Counted from the stretch's first letter, positions 51,397 through 60,730 are shown. The stretch is 64,000 nucleotides of DNA from Candidatus Eremiobacteraceae bacterium (GCA_035295225.1 DATGJI010000052.1:62001-126000), one strand, 5' to 3'. Notes: generated from the sequence alone by a model not told the origin. A program made the numbers and translations.

Positions 51397-52870
51397 ACAG
51401 AAACTCGAACGCGGTCTTGAAGATCACCGAGAGATCCATGAACAGCGACCAGTTCTCGACGTAGAAAAGGTCGTAGCTCAACTTCTCGCCTTCATCCTCG
51501 GGCATCGTCACGCGCTTCATGTGGACTTGCGACCAACCGGTGATGCCGGGGCGGACCAAGTGGCGCTCGTCGTAGCGCGGCAGCAGCTTCCGATATTCTT
51601 CGACGTAGATCGGACGGTCCGGGCGCGGTCCGACGACCGACATGTCGCCGCGGATCACGTTGATCAGCTGCGGGAGCTCGTCAAGGCTCGTGCTGCGCAA
51701 GAACGCGCCGACGCGCGTTGTGCGTGAATCGCCGGTCGAGACCCAGGTCGGTCCCGACGCTTCAGCGTCGGTGCGCATGGAACGGAACTTAAGGATGTCA
51801 AAAAGTTCGCCGTCGCGTCCGACGCGGGTCTGCCGGTACAAGATCGGCCGGCCGGAGTCGAGCCAGACGATGAGCGCCGTCAGCGCGAGAAACGGCCACA
51901 GGATGATGAGCGCGGCACTCGCGATCGTGAGATCAAGCAATCGCTTGAGCAGTCGGGCGGTGGGCGTGCACGAGCGAAGCTGCGACGGCACGATGAGCGC
52001 TTGTTGACCATCGAGCTGCAGCGAGAGCGAATATGCGTGGACTTGCACGCGCGGCGGTGCGAACGCGAATTTGATGTTGTGCTGTGCCGCGACTGCCAGG
52101 AGATGCGGCATCACGTGCGGCGGGAGCACTTCGGTGAGCAGCAGCGTATCGCAGCCCCACTCTCGCGCGCGAACGAACCAGTCGATTCCCTCTAGCCCGG
52201 CGCGTCCGCCGAACGCCACGTTCTGAACCGTCGCATCGATATCCGGAATATCGAGACGCAGCAGCACCGACCCTTCGGCCATAGAGAGCGACTGCGCCAC
52301 GGACGAGATGCGGTCGCCGTGGCCCACGATCGCGATGCGTCGCGGTCTGCCGCGTTCGGCGGAGTTGCGCATGGCATGGACGGCGACGCGCGCCAGGCCG
52401 ACGGCAGCGATCGCGCATCCAAGCGTGGCCAAGAGCGCCAAGCGCGACGTGGAGATGCTGGGGACGATCGTGAACACCGTGAGTTGCGGCAGGACGCCGA
52501 TGATGAGCGCCAAGACGGTGTAGTAGAACTCATCTCTGACCGAGAGCGCAAACGACCTATGATAGAGACCGACGCGCTCGAAGATGACGAGCCAAATCGC
52601 GATGAGCCATATGGAATAATGGATCAGATCCCGCTCGAATTGCGGGAAAGCCCAGCGCCCCTCGACGATGCCCCCTGCGACGTACGCAGCGAGCACCAGC
52701 ATGCTGACATCGAGCGCGAAGAGCGCTAGCTTCCAACCGCGGCTGTACGTCCTCGGCGCGGCCTTGGCCCTCGTGGCGCGCGCCGACCGGATCGACAACT
52801 GCAACGCGGGATCTAACGTGGAGATCTTCGGTTCGCCTTGCGGTCGGGGAATCTTCACATCCATGCTCAA
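51380..52870 (-). CDS. Polyprenyl-phosphate sugar transferase (WcaJ/undecaprenyl-phosphate glucose phosphotransferase-like)
   Basis: This 496-residue protein has four N-terminal membrane helices (LALFALDVSMLVLAAYVAGG and following), a CoA-binding-like nucleotide domain (RRIAIVGHGDRISSV) and the C-terminal PglC/WcaJ catalytic domain: KRLLDLTIASAALIILWPF, ARLIVWLDSGRPILYRQTRV, LKFRSMRTDAEASG, TSLDELPQLINVIRGDMSVV and GPRPDRPIYVEEY. It attaches the first sugar phosphate to undecaprenyl phosphate. It is convergent with the deacetylase gene with a 17-bp overlap. Confidence 0.93.
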   Translation of the reverse strand: MSMDVKIPRPQGEPKISTLDPALQLSIRSARATRAKAAPRTYSRGWKLALFALDVSMLVLAAYVAGGIVEGRWAFPQFERDLIHYSIWLIAIWLVIFERVGLYHRSFALSVRDEFYYTVLALIIGVLPQLTVFTIVPSISTSRLALLATLGCAIAAVGLARVAVHAMRNSAERGRPRRIAIVGHGDRISSVAQSLSMAEGSVLLRLDIPDIDATVQNVAFGGRAGLEGIDWFVRAREWGCDTLLLTEVLPPHVMPHLLAVAAQHNIKFAFAPPRVQVHAYSLSLQLDGQQALIVPSQLRSCTPTARLLKRLLDLTIASAALIILWPFLALTALIVWLDSGRPILYRQTRVGRDGELFDILKFRSMRTDAEASGPTWVSTGDSRTTRVGAFLRSTSLDELPQLINVIRGDMSVVGPRPDRPIYVEEYRKLLPRYDERHLVRPGITGWSQVHMKRVTMPEDEGEKLSYDLFYVENWSLFMDLSVIFKTAFEFLFRRAA

Positions 52871-52972
52871 ATATCGTATGGCCCCGGCGCGAGACCATCA
52901 AGGGGCTTAAGGCCCAAGCAGCCGCCGACGGCTTCACTGTGCGGCGCAATACGGTTCGGAGAAGCCTTCGAC

Positions 52973-54010
52973 ATGCGTGACCTCGTGCGATTCGTGAAAG
53001 ATATCGCCGTTCCGCCCTACCTTCGCGTGAAAAGCACGTTCACGATCGATGTGGGGCGCGACTGGCGCAACTCGGTCTTTCTGTCGTCCGGAGCGCGCAC
53101 CGGCAGCACCTGGGTCGCGGAACTCATCAACTATAATAATGAGTATCGGTTCATGTACGAACCGTCCTTATCGAGGCCGCTCCTTCCGCGTAACCATGAG
53201 CAGACCGCCTTCGACCGGCGTATCCTTTACATTCGGCCCGACGACGAAGACCCGGACTTGCGCGAGCAAGCGCTGCAGATCCTCGACGGCCGATTTCACG
53301 ATGCGCGTACCGACCGCTACAACCGCCGCTTGGTCAGCCGGCGAAGGCTCGTGAAGGAAGTCACATCGAATCTCTTCATCCGCTGGTTAGCGCGAGTATT
53401 TCCCGGCCTGCCGATCATCCTGTTGCTCCGGCATCCGATGCCCACCGTGCGGTCGCGCGCATACGCATATTTCCAGGCAGATGCTGTCGCGCGACGCCTC
53501 ATAGACATGGACCCGGTCGGTCGCACGCGCGATTACCTCCGGCTCGTCTTCGGCCAGACCGATCTCGTCGCGGATCACTTAGAGCCGATGCGTGAAGTCC
53601 TCGAATCCGCGAAAACGGTCTGGGAGCAGCGCATCGCGGTTTGGTGCGTTCAAAACTATGTGCCGCTCCGTCAATTCCAACGCGGCGCCATCCATCTTGC
53701 TTTCTACGAGAATTTCTGCGTGGATCCGCAATCCGAACTTCGCCGTTTGTTCGGTTTCCTCGGTCGGCCGGTCGACGATGCCGCGCTCGCGCGCATCCGT
53801 ATTCCGTCGCAGTCCATGCAGCACGGCGGAGTGACGCAGATGCCCGACGGGTGGGAAGTGGTCAGCCGCTGGCGCAAAAAGGTGAGCGACGAGGAGATGG
53901 AGTCCGGGTTGCGCATCCTCCGCGCGTTCGGGCTGGACAAGATCTACGGCGCCGAGCCGATGCCCAATGTCGAGGCTGCGAATGCCATGCTAGGGCGAGC
54001 TGCTGGGTGA
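52973..54010 (+). CDS. Sulfotransferase family protein
   Basis: This 345-residue protein has SSGARTGSTWVAELINYNNE as PAPS loop, LVKEVTSNLFIRWLARVFPG, and LLRHPMPTVRSRAYAYF as the 3'-phosphate motif. WCVQNYVPLRQFQRGAIHLA and LDKIYGAEPMP are shared with the other paralogues. ATG 52973 gives a normal N-terminus; the frame from 52838 overlaps the divergent sugar transferase. It is part of the polysaccharide region and presumably sulfates the same glycan. Confidence 0.88.
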   Translation: MRDLVRFVKDIAVPPYLRVKSTFTIDVGRDWRNSVFLSSGARTGSTWVAELINYNNEYRFMYEPSLSRPLLPRNHEQTAFDRRILYIRPDDEDPDLREQALQILDGRFHDARTDRYNRRLVSRRRLVKEVTSNLFIRWLARVFPGLPIILLLRHPMPTVRSRAYAYFQADAVARRLIDMDPVGRTRDYLRLVFGQTDLVADHLEPMREVLESAKTVWEQRIAVWCVQNYVPLRQFQRGAIHLAFYENFCVDPQSELRRLFGFLGRPVDDAALARIRIPSQSMQHGGVTQMPDGWEVVSRWRKKVSDEEMESGLRILRAFGLDKIYGAEPMPNVEAANAMLGRAAG

Positions 54011-54439
54011 AGGCGATACTGCGCCGGGCAGCGGGACTCCGGCATGCGGCAAGATCACGGGCGGTATCGTTTGTCCGTACGGGGGCGGCGTGACGGGCTG
54101 ATAACTCGGCGCCGGGGGTGGCGTGATCGGTGTTTGCGTCGGCGTGAACGAGATCGGCTTCGGCGTGGCATGCAAGATCATATCGGTGTGCGTCGGAACT
54201 CGCATGCTCGGATGCGGCCGCTGGGTGGGCGTCGTCGTTGGTTTCGGCAACGGCCCGGCTAGGGGCGGAGGGCTCGGCCCAGGCGGAAGCACGAAGACGT
54301 GATCGTTCTTCGTCACGACCGATTGCGTGATCGGGAAATAGAGCGACAGATGCAGCGGGCCGCCCAACAAATAGTAGGAGGCGATCAGCGCCGCGATTCC
54401 CACTACCGCCGCAGCGGCGAAGCGCCGGGTGCGGTTCAT
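53990..54439 (-). CDS. Proline-rich membrane-anchored protein
   Basis: This 149-residue protein has one N-terminal membrane helix (FAAAAVVGIAALIASYYLL) and an extracytoplasmic tail almost entirely of Pro, Thr and Ser with PTPTQ/PPP motifs. Such tails usually span the cell wall. It overlaps the upstream sulfotransferase stop by four bases (ATGA) and its 3' end overlaps the convergent sulfotransferase gene by 21 bp. The function is unknown. Confidence 0.6.
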   Translation of the reverse strand: MNRTRRFAAAAVVGIAALIASYYLLGGPLHLSLYFPITQSVVTKNDHVFVLPPGPSPPPLAGPLPKPTTTPTQRPHPSMRVPTHTDMILHATPKPISFTPTQTPITPPPAPSYQPVTPPPYGQTIPPVILPHAGVPLPGAVSPSPSSSP

Positions 54440-55443
54440 AGAAAGGCCTGCTCCGGGAGTACCTTCGGCATTGGGTCGTCACCGTAGATCTTGTCCAAGC
54501 CGAAGGCCGCGAGCAGTTTCCAGGCCGCCGCGCGATGCTCGTCGCGTGCCTCCTTCTGCCATCTTCCTATCACGTCGATGCCGCTTGGGAACTCCTTGAC
54601 ATCGCGATGTATGGTGGATGACGGCCGCCGGACGCGGCGCAACGCCCTCTCGAGCTTCGCATCGCTCAACTCGTCGCCCAGGTACGCGGCGAGCCGTTTG
54701 AGTTCGCCGGCTGGGTCCATGCAGAGCGATTCGTAGAACATCACGTGGATTTCGCCGGCCTTGAACTGGCGCAGCGGCACATAGTTCTGCACGCACCAGA
54801 CCGCCAAGCGCTGCTCGATCAGCGTGTCCGCCGATTCGAGGACGGCCCGAAACGGCGTGAGGTGGTCGGCGACAAGTTCGGACTGGCCGAACATCAGCGT
54901 GCGATATGCGGCGGTCCGCACGCCCGCGTCGGTGTCGGATTTCTTATACAAGCGCGAAAGCACGGTGGGAATGGGATGGCGCAGGAGCAGTATCGATTTC
55001 ATGGTCGGAAACGTCTGGTGCAGCCACTTCAGGAACAGGTTTGACTTCGTCTCCTTGACCAGACGCCGGTGGAAGACGACGCGGCTGTTGTAGTTATACT
55101 GATCGACTTCGGGATGGCGGAATCGCCCGCTCAGCACGAGTTCGGCCTGAGCCTTCAGATCCGGATCGGTGCACGACGGCCGGATGTAGCGCAAGCGGTC
55201 GTCGGGTTCGAGCGTAGGCGCCCACGAGGGCCGCAGCGGAGCGATCATGGAGAACGGCTCGAATAGATAGCGGAAGTCGTGGTCGAAGTTGATGACTTCA
55301 GAGGCCCACGTACTGCCGGTTCGGGCTCCCGATGACAGGAACAAGGTGCGCGCGACGGCTGGATCCGGATCGACGACGCTCGCGCTGCGGACGCGGTTCC
55401 ACAACGGCCGGATCGCGGTCTTCCAGGTGGATTTCAGCGCCAC
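54436..55443 (-). CDS. Sulfotransferase family protein
   Basis: This 335-residue protein reads from GTG 55443, chosen because the distance to the SSGARTGSTWASEVINFDHD loop matches the paralogues. Other motifs are LVKETKSNLFLKWLHQTFPT, LLRHPIPTVLSRLYKKS, WCVQNYVPLRQFKAGEIHVM and LDKIYGDDPMP. The frame stays open to 56382, but that extension is antisense to a glycosyltransferase gene and has no family similarity. It is coupled to the downstream proline-rich protein gene by ATGA overlap. Confidence 0.85.
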   Translation of the reverse strand: MALKSTWKTAIRPLWNRVRSASVVDPDPAVARTLFLSSGARTGSTWASEVINFDHDFRYLFEPFSMIAPLRPSWAPTLEPDDRLRYIRPSCTDPDLKAQAELVLSGRFRHPEVDQYNYNSRVVFHRRLVKETKSNLFLKWLHQTFPTMKSILLLRHPIPTVLSRLYKKSDTDAGVRTAAYRTLMFGQSELVADHLTPFRAVLESADTLIEQRLAVWCVQNYVPLRQFKAGEIHVMFYESLCMDPAGELKRLAAYLGDELSDAKLERALRRVRRPSSTIHRDVKEFPSGIDVIGRWQKEARDEHRAAAWKLLAAFGLDKIYGDDPMPKVLPEQAFL

Positions 55444-55617
55444 TGTTGGTCGTTCTCGTACAGCATGTTTTTCAACCCGTAAAGTATACGGTATCGGCAG
55501 TTCTAACCGGTAGGGCCTCGGTCCCATCGCCCGTGACGTACAAAGTCCCGCGAGTCTCGTCGCTTTAGGCCTTGTCGTTTCGCAAGGTTGAACGCGGGGA
55601 CATACGAAGCACGATGC

Positions 55618-56817
55618 GTGACGCGACCGCGCATCCTTTTCCTGTGTTTGGAAGCGCCATGGCATCTGAACGCCGGCGCCCTCATCCGTAACTATTGGAT
55701 GGTCATCGGCCTGGCGCGCCGCTTCGACGTTGACGTTGTGATCTCGGAGCGAACTCCGGTGCCGCCGTCGCCGGAATTTGCGGCCGCCTGCGCGACGATA
55801 GCGCAGATCCAAGCGCCGAGCGGTGTGCTCGGCCGCATCGGGCGCGCCGCCGCAAGCCTCGCACCCGGCGAATCGTTTTTCACGGCCGGCCAGGTCTCGA
55901 GCAGCCTCATCCGCCACGTCCAGCGATTGGTCGACGAGCGCGACTATGCTGCTATCCATGTCGACGATCTTCCGATACGCTGCGCGCTGCCGCGACGCAA
56001 TTGTCCGCCCATCGTGTACGCTTCGCACAACTGCGAGTACGCGCTCTTCCACCGGCGCGCAGAGATCGAGACGGGCCCGTTGCGCGCACTCGCGTTGTTC
56101 GACGCCGAGAGGGTTCGACGGATCGAGAGCGAGCTCGCTCAGCGGGCGGTCCTGATCACCGCCTGCTCGGAAGACGACATTCGCGATCTCGTCGAGTTCT
56201 GCGGCATGGATGCGCGCCACGCCGTCGTCGTGCCGAATGGCGTAGACGTCGCGCGCTACGCCGAGGTAGCAAATCGCCAATCCGAACCATCGACGATACT
56301 CATTTCCGGCAGCATGGATTGGCGCCCCAATCAACAAGGCTTGCGCTGGTTCATGGCGGACGTGCTGCCCAAACTTGCTCAAGCCGTGCAGGACGGCGTT
56401 TGCACGATTCGCGTCGCCGGCCGGATGAACGCTGAGTTGGTCCGAGAACTCGGGGCCTATCCCGGCGTCACGCCTTCGCCCAATCCGGCGGACATGCGCG
56501 ACGAGTTGGCTCGCGCGCGCATCGTCGTGGCACCGATCCTCGCGAGCAGCGGCACGCGCCTGCGAATCCTAGAGGCATGGGCCGCCGGGAGGCCAGTTGT
56601 GACGACGCCGGCGGGCGCCTTCGGACTCGAATATCGCGACGGTGACGAACTGCTCTGCGCGCAGGAACCGGGCGCGTTCGCCGATGCGATCCTGCGAATT
56701 CTCAGAGATGCACCCCTCTGGGAGCACGTGCGCGGGTGTGCGACGGCTCGCGTTGCCCAGTACGACTGGCGCCGAATTTGCGACACGATCGAATCGAGCC
56801 ACGCCGCCGTTCTATGA
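55618..56817 (+). CDS. Glycosyltransferase, GT4/GT1-like fold
   Basis: This protein of about 400 residues reads from GTG 55618 (TTG 55588 is an alternative): RPRILFLCLEAPWHLNAGAL, then VYASHNCEYALFHRRAE, CSEDDIRDLVEFCG, NGVDVARYAE and the donor-binding IVVAPILASSGTRLRILEAW with AAGRPVVTTPAGAFGLEY. This is the GT-B fold of GT4-type transferases that add sugars to lipid-linked intermediates. It lies between sulfotransferase genes. Confidence 0.85.
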   Translation: MTRPRILFLCLEAPWHLNAGALIRNYWMVIGLARRFDVDVVISERTPVPPSPEFAAACATIAQIQAPSGVLGRIGRAAASLAPGESFFTAGQVSSSLIRHVQRLVDERDYAAIHVDDLPIRCALPRRNCPPIVYASHNCEYALFHRRAEIETGPLRALALFDAERVRRIESELAQRAVLITACSEDDIRDLVEFCGMDARHAVVVPNGVDVARYAEVANRQSEPSTILISGSMDWRPNQQGLRWFMADVLPKLAQAVQDGVCTIRVAGRMNAELVRELGAYPGVTPSPNPADMRDELARARIVVAPILASSGTRLRILEAWAAGRPVVTTPAGAFGLEYRDGDELLCAQEPGAFADAILRILRDAPLWEHVRGCATARVAQYDWRRICDTIESSHAAVL

Positions 56818-56834
56818 TCGAAGGGGCTCTTTTT

Positions 56835-56945
56835 GAAGGGGCTGACGCTAGTCAGCCCACTGTTCTTTGAAGGGGCTGACGCTAGTCAGCCCACTTTTTG
56901 AAGGGGCTGACGCTAGTCAGCCCGCGTGGCTGACGTCGGCCCCTT
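56835..56945. repeat. Three direct copies of a GAAGGGGCTGAC palindrome
   Basis: GAAGGGGCTGACGCTAGTCAGCCC is repeated at 56835-56858, 56869-56892 and 56900-56923, with a degenerate fourth piece (GGCTGACGTCGGCCCCTTCA) to 56945. Each unit has arms GGGCTGAC/GTCAGCCC around GCTA. The third copy contains the stop codon and last codons of the sulfotransferase gene at 56913, so the repeat has grown into a coding end. It also separates two convergent genes and could terminate both. Confidence 0.85.
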
Positions 56946-58031
56946 CACCGGCGCGTTTGCGCGCATCAGCAGATTCGCGCCGTTGGGATTGGGCTTTGGA
57001 TCGTCGGCGCTGTAGATCGCGTCGAGGCCGAACGCCTGCAGCAGCTCCGCCGCTTCGCGCCGCTCTTGCGGTTGGATCCGCTTGAGCCATTTCGCGATCT
57101 GTTCGTATCCCCGGATCGCCTCGACTTCTTGGAAATGGTGCACGGCCGTGCGATGGAATGTGGATGACGGTTTTGTGCTGCGGCGCTCGATGCGAGCGAC
57201 TTCGTTTTCGCTCAGTTCCTCTCCGAGATAGTGTCGCAGTTTGCGCAGCTCACCGACCGGATTCAGACAGAAGTCTTCGTAGAAAGCGACGTGGATCTGC
57301 CCAGGCGCGAATTGATGCAGCGGAACATAGTTTTGAATGCACCAGACCACCATCCGCTGGGCGAACACGGAGCGCGCCGATTCGATGACGGAGCGCATCG
57401 GGCCGAGATGATCCGCCAAGAGCTCTGGTTGGCCGAGCGTGAGCGTCTCGTATTCGCGCTGGCGCCGCGCTGGATCGTCGACCGAAGCTCGCTGGTCGAC
57501 GGGCAGGTCAAAATACTTGAAATAGCGCGACATGACCGCCGGCACGGGATGGCGCAGCAGCAGCATGATAGGCATACGCGGAAAGCGTTCGTGCATCCAC
57601 TTCGCCCATAGATTCGACTTCGTCTCTTTGACGAGCCGCTTGTTGAACACGATGCGCGGTGTGTAGTTATACTGATCGGTCAGCGGTTGGCGGTAGCGGC
57701 CGGTGATGACGGCTTCGACACGGCCGATCAAATCTGCGTCCGTGGAATCCGGCCGGATATATTGCAAGCGATTGTCCGGCAGCGACGGAGCGAGGTCGGG
57801 TGTGACAAGCAGCCGTTCGCGGCTGATCGGTTCGAACATCAACCGGTACGCGCCATCGAAGTTGACGAGTTGCGACACCCACGTGCCGCCGGTCCGGCCG
57901 CCGGTCGAGATGAACAACGTCCGTCGAGGATCCGCATTGCGGTCCACCATGATGGTCGACCGCAGCCGGTTATACATCGGCCTGTAGATCGGGGTGATCG
58001 CATCCTTGAAAGCGACGCCGAATGAACTCAT
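56913..58031 (-). CDS. Sulfotransferase family protein
   Basis: This 372-residue protein has ISTGGRTGGTWVSQLVNFDG as PAPS loop, LVKETKSNLWAKWMHERFPR, LLRHPVPAVMSRYFKYFDL, WCIQNYVPLHQFAPGQIHVA and LDAIYSADDPKPNPNG. The last few residues (KGPTSATRAD) are encoded by the adjacent repeat. Its ATG overlaps the stop of the upstream glycosyltransferase by four bases. It probably acts on the product of that enzyme. Confidence 0.88.
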   Translation of the reverse strand: MSSFGVAFKDAITPIYRPMYNRLRSTIMVDRNADPRRTLFISTGGRTGGTWVSQLVNFDGAYRLMFEPISRERLLVTPDLAPSLPDNRLQYIRPDSTDADLIGRVEAVITGRYRQPLTDQYNYTPRIVFNKRLVKETKSNLWAKWMHERFPRMPIMLLLRHPVPAVMSRYFKYFDLPVDQRASVDDPARRQREYETLTLGQPELLADHLGPMRSVIESARSVFAQRMVVWCIQNYVPLHQFAPGQIHVAFYEDFCLNPVGELRKLRHYLGEELSENEVARIERRSTKPSSTFHRTAVHHFQEVEAIRGYEQIAKWLKRIQPQERREAAELLQAFGLDAIYSADDPKPNPNGANLLMRANAPVKGPTSATRAD

Positions 58032-59197
58032 CTTGCCGCAGGCTCCTCGCGCTTACGATGTGCTATGACGCTCGAGTACAGTTCGTCGTATGCGGCCGCT
58101 TGCGCTTCGATCCGGAACAAAGCTTCAAAACGCTCGCGCGCGGATCGGGCCAGCCGTTGAGCGAGCGAAGCATCGTTGCGGACCTTCTCGACGGCGGCGA
58201 CGAGCGCTGCCGGATCGCGCGGTTCGACGAGCAGGCCGTCAACGCCGTCGCGAATCGCGAGCACCGTCGCATTGACGCTCGTCGCCACAATCGGCTTCGC
58301 GGCGCGCATCGCTTGCAGCAGCGACAGACTCAGGCCCTCGGACCTCGACGGTTGCAGATAGACATCGATCGCAGCGACGTATTCGTCGGAGGGCGAAACG
58401 TATCCGACCGCGCTGATGCGCTTGGGATCGCAAGCATCGATGTCGGCCTTCATCGGACCGACGCCGGCGATCGTCCAGTGCAGCGGCGGCGACGACAGCT
58501 CGGCCGCAGCGATCATCTCGGGCACGCCTTTAGCCAACGAGACGCGGCCCATTGCGCCCACGACGAAATCGGTGTCTGACCACCCGAAGCGCGCGCGCCC
58601 GCGCGCACGCTCCTCTTCAGTCGGAAGCTCGCGATCCGGAATCGCGTTGGGGATGAATTTCACGCGCGCGCTGCGTGGAAACCGCCGAAGCATGCTCTCG
58701 TCCGGCATCGTGACCATGTCGCTCATGCCCGCCGTCATCCGATCGAGGGCGTTGTACGCATAGAGCCGCGTCGCCGAGTTGTCGAAACCGTGCGACGTCG
58801 CGACAAGTCCGGCCATCGGTGCGCCCATCGCGCGCGCGATCCGGCCGACGACGTTCGCTTTGAACCCGTGCGTATGCACGACGGTCCCCGGGTGCGATCG
58901 CAGATATGTCGCGAACGCGTTGAGTCCGCGCCATGCTGAACCGTTTCCGCGCTGGTCGAGAACGGTGACGGGAAGCGATTCCTGTTCAATGCGTTCGCTC
59001 AGGAGACACGGGGAAAAAACTGCGAGCGATGGCGCGAAACGGTCGCCTTTTGCTTGCGCCTGCATGAGATTGAGGATGACCTGTTCTTTCCCCCAGAGAT
59101 AATCCTTACCGAGGAGCACGCCGTCGACGACGTGCACGAGCGGTACCGGCGCAGAAGCGCCAACGCCCGGGTCGATCCGGCCGAGATCCTCCGGCAT
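58028..59197 (-). CDS. Glycosyltransferase family 4
   Basis: This protein of about 389 residues has LVHVVDGVLLGKDYLWGKEQ, VVHTHGFKANVVGRIARAMG, ATSHGFDNSATRLYAYNALD, VKFIPNAIPDRELPTEEER, FVVGAMGRVSLAKGVPEMIA and the donor motif LQPSRSEGLSLSLLQAMRAA, the E-x7-E of GT4 enzymes. It is the first gene of a two-gene operon with the sulfotransferase (ATGA overlap). The start at 59197 is preferred to 59230. Confidence 0.88.
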   Translation of the reverse strand: MPEDLGRIDPGVGASAPVPLVHVVDGVLLGKDYLWGKEQVILNLMQAQAKGDRFAPSLAVFSPCLLSERIEQESLPVTVLDQRGNGSAWRGLNAFATYLRSHPGTVVHTHGFKANVVGRIARAMGAPMAGLVATSHGFDNSATRLYAYNALDRMTAGMSDMVTMPDESMLRRFPRSARVKFIPNAIPDRELPTEEERARGRARFGWSDTDFVVGAMGRVSLAKGVPEMIAAAELSSPPLHWTIAGVGPMKADIDACDPKRISAVGYVSPSDEYVAAIDVYLQPSRSEGLSLSLLQAMRAAKPIVATSVNATVLAIRDGVDGLLVEPRDPAALVAAVEKVRNDASLAQRLARSARERFEALFRIEAQAAAYDELYSSVIAHRKREEPAAR

Positions 59198-59335
59198 CAG
59201 GACAGCCGCATGATGTGGAACCAAACGCACGTCTCATTGTAGCGAATCGCACGCATGCCGAACATGGCAGTTATGCCTTTGTGCCGTGGGGCAATCGGGT
59301 GCCGGCAGGGACGTTCGGCCCACTCGTGTGCTTCA

Positions 59336-60616
59336 TCATCGCGCAGCGGGCTTCGGTTGCAGAGCTGCATCGAGCACTTCAGCAAACCGCGCCCCGAGTC
59401 GGCGCGGTGTCATCGGCGTCCAATTCCCGACCATCGGCGGCTCGAAAATCCCATCGCAGAACCGGCGATGCAGTTCGCGCAGCTGATCTGCAAACGTCGC
59501 CTCGTCGCGGGCAAGCGAGCCCAGACCGCTCTGTAGGAGCATGTCTTCGACGACGGTGTTTCTTCGTCCGAAGGCCAAGATAGGTCTCCTGGCGCCGGCG
59601 TATTCAAATACCTTGCTTCCCGGGTTGCCGAGCTGAACCGCATCGGCCGTATCCTCTGTATCGAGCAGGAGCAGCAGAGCGGCTGCTTCGCGTTGCGCGG
59701 TGAGGGCGCGCGTGCGATTCACCTCGCCGTGCGCCCGCACGATATCGGCGACGCCGAAAGCGCGTGCGCGCTCCATCACCAAGTCCGCATCTTCTCCATA
59801 GAAGTCAAAAGAGACTGCGAGTCCGGCCGGATCGCCCTCGGTCCGGAGGCGCGCGGCGGACGCGAAGATCGCGTCCGGCATTCGCAGCCCTGGCCAGAGT
59901 TTGCCCGTATAGCAGATCGTAAAATCTCTCGGGACGCTGTCGGGTATCGAATCCCAAGCGCCGGCGTCGACTGCGTTCGGTATGCACGCGACGTCGCGCC
60001 TACCGAAATTTTCTGAGAGCGCCTCGGCTTGTGCTTCTGATGTTGCCGTGAGATACGTGGCCGAGCGAAGCAGCCAGCGCTCTATTGCGTATTCGATGCG
60101 GAGGCGGAGCGGCCCAGAGCCGTGGAGGTAGTCGCGGCCGGGGGGACCGGACCATAAGTCGCGATAGTCGGCGATCCAAGGAACGTTGGTGCCGGCTGTG
60201 ACCTTACGGGCGATGAAGTGCGCCGTGAACGGGGGCGCTGTGCTCAGCACGGCATCGAATCGTTCCGCGCGCATTGCTCGCCGCGCCGCATTGACCGCCG
60301 GTATCAGCCATCCGACGTGATTGTCCGGAAAATAGACCACGCTCTTGATGAGCGACTTTACGGTGGTCTCAATCGCCGCCTGCTTGCGCACTCCTCCGGC
60401 GGGGCCACCGTTCGACGGCGGCGTCGCGGCGTCGGGTCCGTAGTCGCGTGCCGAAACGACGTCGAATCCGTCCGGCGCTTGACCAGGGTACGAAACGGTG
60501 AGGACCGTCGGTTGCCATCCCGCATGCGGGAGATTTTTCGCGAGGTATTCGGCGCGTAAGGCGCCGGCTTTGGGCTGTGGCGGAAAATAGTAGGCGATGA
60601 GGAGCACGCGCTTCAC
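59336..60616 (-). CDS. Glycosyltransferase, GT4-type
   Basis: This 426-residue protein starts MKRVLLIAYYFPPQPKAGAL, then GWQPTVLTVSYPGQAPDGFD, NVPWIADYRDLWSGPPGRDY, YLTATSEAQAEALSENFGRR, VACIPNAVDAGAWDSIPDSV and FTICYTGKLWPGLRMPDA. It ends with LGNPGSKVFEYAGARRPILA, the donor-binding stretch of GT-B enzymes acting in exopolysaccharide assembly. It reads in the same direction as the neighbouring GT but 138 bp upstream of it. Confidence 0.87.
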   Translation of the reverse strand: MKRVLLIAYYFPPQPKAGALRAEYLAKNLPHAGWQPTVLTVSYPGQAPDGFDVVSARDYGPDAATPPSNGGPAGGVRKQAAIETTVKSLIKSVVYFPDNHVGWLIPAVNAARRAMRAERFDAVLSTAPPFTAHFIARKVTAGTNVPWIADYRDLWSGPPGRDYLHGSGPLRLRIEYAIERWLLRSATYLTATSEAQAEALSENFGRRDVACIPNAVDAGAWDSIPDSVPRDFTICYTGKLWPGLRMPDAIFASAARLRTEGDPAGLAVSFDFYGEDADLVMERARAFGVADIVRAHGEVNRTRALTAQREAAALLLLLDTEDTADAVQLGNPGSKVFEYAGARRPILAFGRRNTVVEDMLLQSGLGSLARDEATFADQLRELHRRFCDGIFEPPMVGNWTPMTPRRLGARFAEVLDAALQPKPAAR

Positions 60617-60636
60617 GACGGGCTATTACGGTCGCA

Positions 60637-60669
60637 AAATAGCAAGGCCTCCCGTACTGCAAGGAGGCC
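60637..60669 (-). terminator. Probable terminator after a lipoprotein gene
   Basis: On the minus strand the stem GGCCTCC/GGAGGCC (60646-60652 and 60663-60669), with a ten-base loop, is followed by a short T-rich stretch (TTGCTATTTT). It lies downstream of the minus-strand gene 60731-62005. Confidence 0.6.
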
Positions 60670-60683
60670 CAGGGCGCGGGTGA

Positions 60684-60717
60684 GCTCTGCTCGCCGCCGC
60701 GCCGCGGCGAGCAGAGC
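60684..60717. terminator. Strong GC hairpin between two minus-strand genes
   Basis: The arms GCTCTGCTCGCCGC and GCGGCGAGCAGAGC are perfectly complementary (14 bp) around a six-base loop. It follows the stop of the lipoprotein gene 60731-62005 and precedes the terminator stem at 60646. The pair of hairpins probably ends that transcript. Confidence 0.6.
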
Positions 60718-60730
60718 GCCGTTCTTATCG

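Noticed and set aside
55444-56382. Long N-terminal extension of the sulfotransferase (648 codons)
   Set aside because: It is antisense to a clear glycosyltransferase gene, and the family aligns from GTG 55443 onward.
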